Shown: in pieces, positions 10,466 to 21,097 of the stretch
Layout: every line of letters starts with the position of its first letter
How positions within the stretch are numbered: position 1 is the first letter of the stretch
Made by a program: the position numbers and the translations under genes
Assembly: GCF_035222375.1 (NCBI RefSeq)
Contig: NC_085889.1
Span: 4,154,001-4,218,000, forward strand
Reading direction: 5' to 3'
Origin: Podospora pseudocomata
Taxonomy: Eukaryota; Ascomycota; Sordariomycetes; Sordariales; Podosporaceae
DNA: 64,000 nucleotides
Notes under the pieces: generated by a model
What the model was told of the DNA's origin: nothing
Database searches by the model: none
The model's input: only the letters and a program-made list of their open reading frames with translations

Positions 10466-12030
10466 ATGAATTACTCTCGTATTCTAGAAATCCCAATCCG
10501 GAGTCGCGTAGCACTTTCTATCCACCACTCTTTCCCTGGCCTTCAGGCTGTTCGCTATCCTTTGCATCAATTTTGGCTTGATCCTGGGCACTGCCGGCTA
10601 CAAACTCAGTTGCTGTCTCATATAAAGAGGCACGAGAGTCCGTTCTCTCTCGGACCGAGACATCGGGTTCTTCCACGACGTCATCCGGTCGAGGTTTGTC
10701 GTAAATTTCTCGACGTGAAGGAAGAAGAGCTCGAAGCGGTTGAGAAAGAACAGGCGATCGAAGGCGAAAAGAAAGGGGTGGCTAAACTCCTTGCCAAGTT
10801 GAGCCGAATCTTCGAACAACAGCCGGCAAAATCATCCAGGAACACAACTCCCCTATCAAACGACTTCGTTGGGCAGCCAGGGACAGGGAAAGTTGCAACC
10901 ATATCTGAAACAGATTGCCGAACTTGTCGACCGTCCCGAGATTCTTCTTGAGGCCAGTGAGCGGCAAGAAGAAAAGACAAAGTATGGCCAACTATTACGC
11001 GAACTCATCTCCCTGACGACCACAACGTCAGGAGCCGGTCAGATCAAGGATCTGGTCAGCGATTCCGGTCGTTACCAACATGCCATCAACGCCGCCGCAA
11101 TACCTCAAACAAGTCCGCCTCGTTCTGGGCGCTGACAAAAGAGACGATGAGATAACACCAAAAATGACGAGCGAGAAGATCGGCCTGCGGATGCCCAAAC
11201 TCGCCGTCTTGGGCCGTTCCCTGAAGCCCTGGACTGATATCAACGAGCGGTCCACTCCTCTATTCGAATCAAACCTCGGCTTCGCGACCTACCGGCAGAA
11301 ATAAGTTCTCATCCAGTGGAAAAACGTCGAGAGCACCCAATGGGAACGTTACATCAACCAAATGAAATGTCTGGCCGTCTTCCTCACCTCCCTCTCTACC
11401 TCGGACAAATCCTTCCGCTCGCGTTACGGAATCGTCTACAGCATGCCTGAAGAACTCCCGGATCACCACAATGACAACAATTCTGAAGAGATCCTTGACT
11501 GGGACTACAAATCACTCCGTAGCCTCATCTCCAGCCAACCCCTCGTCTCCCTCAAACGCCGCCTCGAAATCGCCCTCTGCTTGGCAGAAACAATCCTCCA
11601 ACTCCACACTTCCGGCTGGCTGCACAATGGCCTCCGCCCCGAAAACATCCTCTTCCTCGCCCCTCACGGCTCATGGAACAAATTCTTCCTCGGCTCAGAC
11701 CCCTATATTGCCGATTATGAATACAGCCGTCCGACACGCTCGAGTCACAGAAATACACCCACCTTCCTGACACGGAGTTGGAAGCGGATCTTTACCGTCA
11801 TCCAGATGCTAGAGGGCAAGGGAGGGAGACGTACCAAAAAAGATTTGACATGTACAGCTTGGCCTGTATCATTGTCGAGCTGGTGATGTGGCAGCCATTG
11901 GTGGATATCTTTGCTGAGTTCCTACCTGGAAAGGGAAGTCTAAAAGAGCTGATACAAGCGGCCGAGGAGTCAAACGAGGTGAGTGACCTACCTGATTTGC
12001 AAGACCCTCTTGAGTAAGAGGAGGATGAGG
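10466..12030 (+). pseudogene. Decayed HeLo-like / pseudokinase allorecognition gene
   Basis: A plus-strand relic spread over several frames. The 5' part (about 10,700-11,050) carries helical, charged sequence such as PYLKQIAELVDRPEILLEA and KYGQLLRELISLTT, typical of the HeLo-like helical region of fungal incompatibility proteins. The 3' part (about 11,500-11,990) is a kinase-like domain of the class that often follows HeLo: LAETILQLHTSGWLHNGLRP-ENILF, then DPYIADYEYSRP, DLYRHPDARG and KRFDMYSLACIIVELVMWQP. The catalytic-loop Asp of a true kinase is replaced (LHNGLRPEN), so the ancestor was probably already a pseudokinase. The gene has several breaks and looks dead. Confidence 0.65.
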
Positions 12031-12379
12031 GGCTGTTGACGGAGCAGATGGAGGTTGTGGAGCGGCTGGGGTGGTGTAGGATATGATGGATGGATATATG
12101 GCTGGATATGGACACCAATGTCCGAGAATACTGGCCGAATGAAAAGAATGTTGTCAGCCCCGGGATTTATTGAAGCATCTTACCTAGAATTGCTGGCCCA
12201 GCTATCAACCTAGGCCCCTTTGAGTTACAACAACAGCAGCACCGGCAGGTTTGGTGGCAACACTGGCACGTGCCAATGAATTTTCACCCCTTGCTTCTTC
12301 ATTGGTGTACACCTTTGCTGCGACTTTGTCTTCATCGCCAAGTTGGCGGCAGCATGCATGCAGCTTGAGAACATGTCAC

Positions 12380-13420
12380 ACTCCAATTGGACCAGCCCCG
12401 GGGCTCTGGCAAAACGGTGACCGCCCGAAGCCTCGCACGATTCTGTTTTTCATCAACTCAACCGACCGACTGTGAGTGCTGCTCGAGTAGGTATCGTAGG
12501 TCGGACCGCTTGCCCACCACCTCAGCCAACTGCGAAGTGAGTTTTTTAGAGATGGTTGCTGAGCGGAGCTGGAGGATTATGCCTTCTCGGGAAACGATCG
12601 GAATGAGGATGCTTTCCAGCAGTAAGATAAGCAATAGCCGACTATATTGCTTCATTGACGCCTTAGACGAATCACCCAAAGACGATGTTCGAGAAATGGT
12701 TAGCTTCTTTGAGGAAATGTGCTCTCAAGACAGGTCAAGCGAAGTCCGCATTTGCTTTGCGAGCCGTCATTACCCAGAGATCAGCATCAAGACAGGTCCC
12801 CAGCTTGTTTTAGAAAACAAACGAGAACACAGCGAGGACATCAGCCATTACATCAACGCCCACCTCAAGATTGACACCTCACCACAAGCCAAAGAGATCG
12901 GCGCCGAAGTCCTGGTCAAGTGGTCATACATTTTTCTCTGGGTTGCTCTCGTAGTCCCTATCCTAAACAAGGGTATGATCGTGGACGGATGGAAGCACTC
13001 CAGTCCCGATTGAGCGAGATCCCCTCGGGTCTAGATGACTTATTCCTCGTCGACATTCTGACAAGGGACTGCGATAACTTGGCAGAGCTATTGCTCTGCA
13101 TCTAGTGCGTTCTGTTTGCGAAACGGCCGCTTTCACCCGTGGAATTACACGCCGCGTTGCGTACCCTCAGTGTTGAGGAACCGTTCGAGGGATTTGAAGA
13201 TCACGCACTAGGCCTGGATGTACTGCGAAAGTGTGTATTGGATACCTGAAAAGGTCTGGCTGCAATAACCAGTCCAAAAGAGCGTACGGTTTAGTTTATT
13301 CACGAATCTGTGCGTGACTTCCTACTCGAGGAAGGGGGGATAAAGCAACTACAGACTACCATCGCTAGTGACGAAAATGCTGAGGACTACGGTCAAAACA
13401 TTGTGAACTCGCGGCCCACA
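12380..13420 (+). pseudogene. Decayed NACHT-type NLR gene
   Basis: A plus-strand NLR relic. A P-loop-like GSGKTVTARSLARF occurs near 12,400, a Walker B LYCFIDALDES near 12,650, a sensor stretch RICFASRHYPEI, and then the segments LVKWSYIFLWVALVV and LTRDCDNLAELLLCI that link NACHT to the winged-helix region. Farther on are RPLSPVELHAALRTL and FIHESVRDFLLEEGG, the end of the winged-helix domain. The frame is interrupted a few times. It may once have been joined to the HeLo-like/kinase sequence just upstream, but no continuous architecture can be shown. Confidence 0.7.
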
Positions 13421-13610
13421 CCGATGGGGTGGAGGAAGAGGATTACCCACCGTCAGCGCCAGCAGAGTCCAACCCACCCCCAGCGCCAGCGTCAACAGAG
13501 TATTCCGCACCGACATCATTCTACTACCAATCTACGGGACCACCATACAAGGAGGCGGAAAAGGCACCAGCAGCGACCCAACCGACACAATAGCCACAGC
13601 CAGCGCAGAC
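13421..13610 (+). other. Pro/Ala/Thr-rich low-complexity segment
   Basis: In one plus-strand frame this reads as an extended linker (YPPSAPAES, NPPPAPASTEYSAPTS, PPYKEAEKAPAATQPT). It follows the NLR relic and precedes the Cys-rich coding region, in the same frame as the latter's first exon. It may be the old NLR tail or an independent linker. Confidence 0.4.
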
Positions 13611-13644
13611 ACACCAGGTCAACGCAGAAGGCACAACTTCTACA

Positions 13645-14240
13645 ATGTGCCTCTGCGCACTTCCGGAAAATGCAGGTCTCTGTAAAAATAAGGGACCAGA
13701 CTCAGGAACATGCCTAAGATCGGGGGGTTATAAAGGGCAATATTGCCGGCCCCGTTCTGAGAAAGTACCTATGCCTCATCCTTAACGTCCCATCCGCCTT
13801 TCCCCCACCCGCTTCGAGACAGAGCGTTCTAGTTACAGTGCTTCCCTGCTGTAGATTTTCCGTATTAAAATAGCAAGCAAAAACAGACCACCAAGCAAGA
13901 AGTCCGGAGATAAGAGGAAGCAAGAAAGACGTGCGAAACGCGGGACGGTGGGAGGATACACGTATCCTTGCCATTGTACTCGTGGTGATAACCCAAAGAC
14001 CTGCCTTTACAAAGGAAAATGCGGCGGGGTGGTGGATCAAGCTATCGAATGCTGCGCTAAGTGTACGTTAGGAAAGGACAAGGGCAAGGTAAGATTATCC
14101 TGCTCCAGAACAACCATCGACATACGTGCCAAACGCATTTCAAAACTTAACAGGGCTGGGGGAAGAATAGGTACATGGAGAACCTGAAAACCAAAGAAAA
14201 GACCGAAAAGGCGGACAACGACCAGCAAACGGAACTCTAA
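13645..14240 (+). CDS. Putative small Cys-rich protein, family member A
   Basis: Model of three exons, 13645-13764, 13855-14088 and 14154-14240, 146 residues, all junctions in phase zero (donors GTACCT and GTAAGA; acceptors CTGTAG and AACAG). The first exon contains C-x-C-x8-C (MCLCALPENAGLC). The second contains a basic stretch (KKSGDKRKQERRAKR) and then PCHCTRGDNPKTCL with further cysteines at the spacing found in the gene at 21,098. The third exon is Lys/Glu-rich without cysteine. No signal peptide. I do not recognise a named domain. The start is uncertain because the first-exon frame is open a little upstream, and the whole locus could be a fused or decaying copy. Function unknown; metal or nucleic-acid binding would fit the Cys and basic content but is inference. 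Confidence 0.45.
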
Positions 14241-14738
14241 GAGCGGCCACATCTGCCAAAGATGCTGGGAGCCTAGAAACCTCTCTAGGGACGAAGCCCT
14301 CTATGGGATGTGGTAAGGATCGTGCCAAGGCGGAGGACATGAGGGAGAACAGTAGGGAATGTCACTTAATGCCTCTCAGAACCGAGTTGGAGGAAGTGAT
14401 GAAACGTTGGGGTCTTGAAAATAGAGGGACTGGTTGGGGGACGGCTGGACCGTGTGCAGAGATATGTGATCAGCAGCTGGCTGCTCAAACTTGATTTTGG
14501 AAGTGGGAAATATGCAGGGCATTCAGATAACCTGGAATTACTAGATTGAAATGGAACCCCTGATCACCGAACCCCACCGAAGTAAACAAACATGATGGTT
14601 ACAGAGCTTAGAGAGGCACTCAAGCTTGTGCTCCACTCTGTCTGCTGACTAAGCACCTGCTGATTGCCAGAAAACTTGGGGCATCGGCACTTCGTCATTC
14701 CCACCACAGAGCACAAATCACCATCAACAACCACGCAA

Positions 14739-16145
14739 ATGAAGGAATTCGACCAAAGCCGTTTTGACACTTTGAAGAGATGGGCTCAAGATTACGGAGC
14801 CGCACTACACCCTTCGTTGGAAGTTTACGAAGACGATGTCACAGGATATTCGTTACGGGTCAAACCCTCCGCAAATGAGGCCCTGGCGCCAGGGTTTTGC
14901 GCTGTCGCCTGCCATGTTGCGATAACACTCTCATACATCAACGCCTTGATTGATGGACCCGTCAGCAGGGCACCACAAAACAAAGAGCAACGGCCGGCGT
15001 TCCCACCGCAGTTCATGTCATCCAACCCACCGCATGTTATTGGTCGCTTTTTCCTGGTGAAGGAGTACTTGAAAGAGAAAGACTCATATTGGTGGCCATA
15101 CATCTCGACCCTTCCGCAGCCCGATCGCGTCGAGACCTGGGCCCTACCAGCTGTCTGGCCCGAAGACGACATTGAATGTCTCGAGGAGACAAACGCTCAT
15201 GTCGCCGTCCGCGAGATCCAAGCCAACATCAAGAAGGAGTACAAGCACGCCAGAAAGCTTCTGAAGGAAGTAGATTTCCCGGGGTGGCAGGAATACACCC
15301 AGCTGCTCTACAAGTGGGCCTTTTGCATCTTTACCAGTCGGAGTTTTCGTCCGTCTTTGATCCTGTCGCAACAAACACAAGACCACGTCTTGGGTCTCAC
15401 GCCTCATGGCACAAAAGTCGACGACTTCTCCATCTTGCAGCCGCTTCTTGATATCGGCAACCATGATCCGACCTCCCAATATCAGTGGAATCTTGAAGTG
15501 GATGGTACTTGCCAGCTGATTTGCAATAATGCTTATCAGCCAGGTCAGCAAGTCTTCAACAACTACGGCCTCAAAAGCAACAGCGAGTTGCTGCTTGGTT
15601 ATGGGTTCGTTCTGCCGGTTACAGACACCCTTCACAACGACTATGTTCATGTCAAAAGCCGAAGGCCGCCTTCGACATTGCAGAAGAACGAACTGCAGGA
15701 CTTTCTTATTTCCTTACGACCGTTCAGCGATCCTAGCTCCGTTGCGGGAAGATCAAGGGTGTTTTCTCAGCAAGATACCCGTCTGAATTCTTTGCCAGGG
15801 CTCTCAAGAATCGAACCGGGGCTTATCCGCGACCTTGCTTCTGCTGTAGCAACATCTGCTGGCGAACTTGCTGCACTTCAACACTGGGCTCAAGGCACGG
15901 AGGAGAGTATTCCGACTGAGCTTCACGAGCTCCTCGAGAGGATTCAACAGACGATCGGTGCCAAGGTCCAGTTTGATTACCAACGCTTTAAGAGCATCGA
16001 GATTGAAAGTGCCGACAATCAGAACCAGGAGCTGGCTGTGAGATATCGGAATCAGTACGAAGCGGTGTTGGAGGCTGCCATGGATGAACTGAGCAGGGCA
16101 TTGGTGCCGAATCATCTCGAAAAACTGGTGAAAGGAGAACAATAG
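14739..16145 (+). CDS. SET-domain protein lysine methyltransferase
   Basis: Single exon, 468 residues from MKEFDQSRFD, chosen over an upstream in-frame ATG at 14,664 because its context (CGCAAATG) is good and family proteins start close to this point. The central region has the SET signatures PLLDIGNHDPTSQYQW (the NHxP-like substrate/AdoMet motif) and QVFNNYGLKSNSELLLGYGF (the catalytic Tyr region). The C-terminal half is helical, matching the Rubisco-LSMT substrate-binding domain seen in RKM/SETD3-like enzymes. These methylate non-histone lysine (or histidine) residues in ribosomal proteins, elongation factors or actin. The specific target cannot be told from sequence. No signal peptide; cytosolic or nuclear. 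Confidence 0.88.
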   Translation: MKEFDQSRFDTLKRWAQDYGAALHPSLEVYEDDVTGYSLRVKPSANEALAPGFCAVACHVAITLSYINALIDGPVSRAPQNKEQRPAFPPQFMSSNPPHVIGRFFLVKEYLKEKDSYWWPYISTLPQPDRVETWALPAVWPEDDIECLEETNAHVAVREIQANIKKEYKHARKLLKEVDFPGWQEYTQLLYKWAFCIFTSRSFRPSLILSQQTQDHVLGLTPHGTKVDDFSILQPLLDIGNHDPTSQYQWNLEVDGTCQLICNNAYQPGQQVFNNYGLKSNSELLLGYGFVLPVTDTLHNDYVHVKSRRPPSTLQKNELQDFLISLRPFSDPSSVAGRSRVFSQQDTRLNSLPGLSRIEPGLIRDLASAVATSAGELAALQHWAQGTEESIPTELHELLERIQQTIGAKVQFDYQRFKSIEIESADNQNQELAVRYRNQYEAVLEAAMDELSRALVPNHLEKLVKGEQ

Positions 16146-16889
16146 ATCATATCCGTTGACATGCAGCAATACACAACTCATTTTCTAGCGGTTTCTTGTG
16201 TCACCAAAGTTGCCGGAGATATTGGTTGTTGATAAGGTGCAAGTCGGTCCCGAAATGCCAATCTCGGTCGGCTCGAGATTGGATAAACAATATGGACTAG
16301 ATCTGGCGGCAGCCTTCTATGCCGGCCAATTTGGCTAAATGAGTTGGGGCTCCGGGTGGATGGTACTATAAGGGGTGGTATTGTAAGTCCGGCACCCGAA
16401 TGCACGTCGTCGGCTTTAAGATGATCGGTTTGTCGCTTTATTGTTGTCGACCCCCTTTTCAACCGCAGGAATTGTCGGGCCCGAAGAATTGCCGACTGGC
16501 AACGACCTGCACAATGGAGGCAAGGGATGAGGAGATGATCATTACCACCAGACGGCCAGGACAAACAACACGCAACCCCTTGCTGCTCCCATAATCGTCG
16601 ATGCATCATCATCTTGCCATGCACGGTATCTCCTGCGCCCTTGCATCTTGATGGTGGTAGCGGACTCCGGTGCCCGGTCTACGGTCTGCGGTTACCACAA
16701 CTTGGCTTTATCTGTGCCGCAATATGTTGCATTGAGCTGTTGGTATAAATGTCGATGGCCATCCGGGACCCGCCACCATGTCCGAACAATCTTGGTACCG
16801 CTCTTTGTAGTCTAAAAGACCACCTTTCGACATAACCTTTCAGCGTTGTGCCAATCGTCAAGCCTTATTCACTGACCATCAACAAGACT
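16146..16889. other. Intergenic, upstream of the glycosyltransferase
   Basis: No gene recognised. GGTATAAATG near 16,740 is a TATA-like motif about 150 bases upstream of the glycosyltransferase start at 16,890. Confidence 0.4.
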
Positions 16890-18548
16890 ATGGGCAAAGT
16901 CTTATCGAAACCGGCCCCAACCTCCCCCCAACCAGCCAAGGCCTCCAACTCCCCCAAAATGGCCATTCCTTCCAGCACGGGACCCCCTTCTGGCGCCAAA
17001 GCCAACGGCCCTCCCCCGTTCGCCCAAGGCGGACCACCCCCCGGCATCCCCCTCGGCGCTGGTCCGCCACCAGGAGTCATCCCCGGCCCGGGTGGTCCTC
17101 CCCCGGGAATCTTCGGCCCTCCAATCGACCTCTCCACCCTCCCCAAACCACCCCCTTCCAACCCCTCCCTCCCCGCAATCCTAATCCTCTGCACCTCCTC
17201 CACCGCTCCAGGCCATGTTCTCCCTTTGACCGCCATCGCAACCCATCTCGTCCAGAAAGGCTACCCAGTCCACTTCATCGGCGGAGTCCAACACGCCCAC
17301 ATCATCGCCTCGTCAGGAGCGCACTTCATCTCCATCCATGAGTCCCTCTCCCTCGCCAAAGGTCCGTATAGAAAATGGGGAATGGAAAGGGCGAATTACC
17401 CCGAGGGATTACCCAGGATGGTGCAAGACTTCAAAACATTCTTCATCGGGCAGATAGAAGGCCAGTTTCTGTCTAGCAAGGCCGCATTGGAGGATCTGAG
17501 GGACAGATATGGCAAGGAGAGGAAAATTATCGTGGTCAACGAGACGATGTGGTTCGGCTTCTTACCTTTCAAATACGGGGCCAGTCTTGGTCAAATCAAA
17601 GGGTGGGATGACGGGGAGGAGGTGCCCAAGACGGTGGGGATAAATGTTACGCCTGTTATGCTTGATGGGGAGGGCATGCCGCCTTTTCCGCTTGGGATTC
17701 TTCCTGGGGAGGGGGAGGGGGTTAGGGAACGGGATAGGGTGCTAAAGGAGTGGTATTATAAATATGTGGTGAAGGAGGCGTATGATGGGTTCAGGGAGAA
17801 TATCAGGAGGTGTGGAGGGGTGGAGGTGCCGGATGAGTGGATGGTGAATCTGAGTTATACTGCTCATGATGTCACGCTGCAGCTTTGTGATGAGGTTTTG
17901 GAGTATCCCCGGCCAGATCTACCTCCGCATGTCATGTTTGCCGGGAGTTTGCCGCCTAAGAAGGGAGGGAAGGAGGGGTATAAATGGCCGGAGTGGTGGA
18001 AGCCGGAGGTTCTGGAACGGAAGGAGGGGAGGAGGATCGTCGTTGTGTCGCAGGGGACGTTGGCGAGGGACTATACCATGTTGTTGGCGCCTACGGTCAA
18101 GGGTTTGGCGGGGAGGGAGGATGTATTGGTTATTGCTTTGCTGGGGAAGCAAGGGTTGGAGACGCCGCCCGAGGTTTTGCCTCGGGGTGTTGAGCTCGGG
18201 AATGTCAAGGTGGTGGACTTTCTGCCGTATGACTCTGTCTTGGAGCATGCTGATGTTATGGTTTTCAACGCGGGATATGGGGGGTTCGTGCATTGCATCG
18301 TGAACGGGGTGCCTGTCGTGGCTGCAGGGTTGACGGAGGACAAGTGCGAGGTCTCGGCGAGGGTCGAGTGGACGGGTGCGGGTATCAACCTGAGGACCGG
18401 GAGGCCTACGCCTGACGCTGTCGCGGCTGCGGTTGATACGATTTTGGGGGATAACAAGTATCGGTTGAGGGTGCGGGAGCTGGCGGCGCATGTCGCCAAA
18501 GGGAACCCCGTGGAGGTTGTGGAGAAGGAGATCATCGCTCTTTCGTGA
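16890..18548 (+). CDS. GT1-family UDP-glycosyltransferase with a Pro/Gly-rich N-terminus
   Basis: Single exon, 552 residues from MGKVLSKPAP. Residues 1-90 are Pro/Gly-rich repeats (PPPGIPLGAGPPPGVIPG), probably disordered. A GT-B fold follows: LILCTSSTAPGHVLPLTAIA is the N-terminal acceptor-side strand and loop with a conserved His, and the C-terminal half holds VVDFLPYDSVLEHADVMVFN, AGYGGFVHCIVNGVPVVAAG and VEWTGAGINLRTGRPT, the nucleotide-sugar binding region of GT1/MGT-type enzymes. It should move a sugar from UDP-sugar to a small lipophilic acceptor such as a sterol, polyketide or xenobiotic. No other biosynthetic gene is adjacent, so the acceptor is unknown. MGKVLS at the start resembles a myristoylation site (MGxxxS), which is suggestive only. 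The coding strand shifts from C-rich to G-rich around 17,500. Confidence 0.88.
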   Translation: MGKVLSKPAPTSPQPAKASNSPKMAIPSSTGPPSGAKANGPPPFAQGGPPPGIPLGAGPPPGVIPGPGGPPPGIFGPPIDLSTLPKPPPSNPSLPAILILCTSSTAPGHVLPLTAIATHLVQKGYPVHFIGGVQHAHIIASSGAHFISIHESLSLAKGPYRKWGMERANYPEGLPRMVQDFKTFFIGQIEGQFLSSKAALEDLRDRYGKERKIIVVNETMWFGFLPFKYGASLGQIKGWDDGEEVPKTVGINVTPVMLDGEGMPPFPLGILPGEGEGVRERDRVLKEWYYKYVVKEAYDGFRENIRRCGGVEVPDEWMVNLSYTAHDVTLQLCDEVLEYPRPDLPPHVMFAGSLPPKKGGKEGYKWPEWWKPEVLERKEGRRIVVVSQGTLARDYTMLLAPTVKGLAGREDVLVIALLGKQGLETPPEVLPRGVELGNVKVVDFLPYDSVLEHADVMVFNAGYGGFVHCIVNGVPVVAAGLTEDKCEVSARVEWTGAGINLRTGRPTPDAVAAAVDTILGDNKYRLRVRELAAHVAKGNPVEVVEKEIIALS

Positions 18549-19522
18549 TAGTGGACATGAGAGGTGCAATAAATACACAAGATAAATGCTGATAAATGTC
18601 ACTTGCCTCGGTTGGCACTTTGAGGGCCATGGGTCCGTGGCATTTTGGCGCTGGTGACAAACCAAAAGTCCCCGCCGTTTGCGTGGCTCTTGGCTCTAGC
18701 GTTCGTTTCCGTCAGCCGAGTTCCATTAAACAGGTCTCTAATCCCATCAAGAGATATTAACCATTGGCCTCTCCAAAACATGACTGACATAGAACTGTCT
18801 GACAGACTCAGTCTCCCCGTGAAAGATTACGTGTCTCTCTTACACAGGGTAATCTGGAAGGCCGTCAAAACACTTCCCAGTTATAGATGCGGGACGTGAT
18901 TTGGCATGCTGGTGGACAGCCTCGTAATGGGTTGGGAGAAAGAAATTGATGTTATAATCCGAACATAGGTAGCCCTCGAGGGTAGGTGGCACTCGTGAGC
19001 CCCCAGAGCCCTCCTTACCTCCACAATGCGGATCACTAAGTACCTACAGATATTTAAGTGATATGACAGCAGTCAGCAGGTTCCGGCCGTGCCATTAAAG
19101 TCCGGTTGGCTTCTTATAACCGACGTATCAGATGGTCGCATACCTAAGGTACCTAATTACCTTTGGGTTAACCTGCTGGGAACGTGGGTTTGATCCGACA
19201 TATGTTTAACCCAACTTTCTTGACTAGTGCAATAGCTACAAGTTTTGGATTTGGCACATGTCATGTTTCAATTTGGCAAAATGACATCTTGTTAGACTGT
19301 TTAATGGAGAATGATCACGTTCTGCCGCAGACATCGCCCTCGAGAACCATTACACTGATAGATATAAGAACAGGAACACTGTACCTGATCTTACTTAGCT
19401 CCAGAATTCCAACACCACCAACATCTAAGAATCCTCTTGATACCCTCCGGATACCCTGTAAGCCATCATCACAAACAAGATCACCTATTTACCCCTTCGA
19501 TCTCCAACTACGATTAATAAAA
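18549..19522. other. Intergenic, rich in TACCTA/TAGGTA words
   Basis: No gene recognised. TAGGTA or its complement occurs at about 18,966, 18,983 and 19,143, along with TACCTAAGGTACCTAATTAC near 19,141. It probably contains the promoter of the Cys-rich relic at 19,523. Confidence 0.4.
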
Positions 19523-19990
19523 ATGTCGACGGCAACTTGTAGCAAGCTGAACGGGTGCGTACCGCTGGCCAACCCAGATTTGTCAGGATGGTGCGGGCTC
19601 CATTGGAAGGCAAGTTATTTCTCAAGCATTCTTGCATCTTGCAACGTACAGCCAACGCATATTCATACTGACCATTATTTTGCAAATCCTCAGCCTTTCA
19701 AGAAGGAGGCACCGTGCATTTGCCGCAAGTAAGAGAATATTGGAAGTTGTCAAGCCTATGAGCCAGCGTGTGAGGAGAGTCCGGGGTCAGACAAACCTTG
19801 CCCCGATTGCGATGTATGGTTTCTCTATATCTACCTAGGTATTCGTATACTTATTTGAGCGCTAGCCTTGTATAGAGGTGTGAGCTCTGCCGCGTGAATT
19901 AACCGAGACAATATGTCATGGAGTCTTTGTAAGTGCCGGACCTCGAAGGAGAATCCTGAAAGATGCCTTGCTGGAGGCGCTTTAGTTGGG
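19523..19990 (+). pseudogene. Decayed paralogue of the Cys-rich gene at 21,098
   Basis: The first exon (19523-19609) starts MSTATCSKLNGCVPLANPDL and ends GWCGLHWK, colinear with the intact gene's MSTKECSRLDGCSPPGNPDL and GWCQIHWR. The intron follows at the same codon but with a GC donor (GCAAGT), a TACTGAC branch and TCCTCAG. The second exon resumes PFKKEAPCICRK, meets an in-frame stop, yet continues the homology in frame (IGSCQAYEPAC, then PCPDCD). A third homologous exon near 19,876 (RCELCRVN) then loses frame. Either the cell makes a 41-residue short form or, more likely, the gene is dead. Confidence 0.7.
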
Positions 19991-19999
19991 CAAGGGGTA

Positions 20000-21097
20000 T
20001 TGTGTACGGTGGCGGCCACTCAGGGACAGCATTGTCACCATTGTTACTGGGCGGTACGTTGATATTCCTCTGATCATATGTACCTGTGTGTCTAACTCTA
20101 CGTTCGGGTCACTAGAATTGCCTCAACAACAGATGGCCATTTGTACCGCCGGGATAAATATATGGGAGAAGGAGTTTGAATGTTGCCTCACGAAGTCGCA
20201 ACCCCATCATTTAGTTACAGATGGGCTGTAGAAATTACAAGCCATGGAGTGGCTAACACTAGAATGTGCTGGTTACATACTGGAATGTCTTGGTCCTACT
20301 GACCATATATTACAAGGTGCCTTAGGTACACTTTGAATCATTGGTTCAGGGCTACTATCAGTCTGGATACGAACAATACCTGCCTACCTAGTTCAAGTGG
20401 CTAGCTGCTTTGTTGCTTTTACTCACGTTTTTCTCTATCATTGTCTAGAGTTCCTAGATTGGCCGGTTACATTAGCCCATGCTCAGAAACTTCAACCAGT
20501 CTCAGACATCGGGTGGCTGTTGTGCCTTAGAGTTGTTGTCTTTTCTTGGTACCTACATTACCTAGGTAGGTAGCTAACACGAAGAAATCTTATTTTTCAA
20601 TCTCCACCAAACGTAATGGGTCCATTGCTATATGTTGATGGTGATTTGTCTGCTACCTGGGGTTACAGTGCGCTGCATCCATACCCTACTGAAATAGATC
20701 TCCAAGAGAACCCGATATGGCTAGCACGGGACAAATACATGGCTCAGTTGACCACCCATCTATGTTAAATAATTTCTTGACTCATAAACATTAAGCAGCT
20801 TAAGACCTTCAACATTGTTTCTATGTATCTGAACACGAAGATGGACGTGTCTCTAAAGTCCGAAGACCTGTCACCCCGTCAAGCTTTGGGCTAGGCCTCC
20901 TTTTTTCGGTGTGGCGCCGGGCTACCCGACAAGGTTTGTGAAGCTTTCACACTCCGGGAGGTGTCCATTGTTTTGACTTTTCCTTTTCTTCCAGAATTTT
21001 TCATCAATACCTGTACACAACCACTCAATCCATCAATACTACCTTACCCACCAAACCTGACATCTCGAACCCCCGTTAGCATCATCGTCACGAGGAA
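20000..21097. other. Intergenic between the Cys-rich paralogues
   Basis: No gene recognised. It contains several TACCTA/TAGGTA words (for example CCTAGGTAGGTAG near 20,562) and is the likely promoter of the gene at 21,098. Confidence 0.4.
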
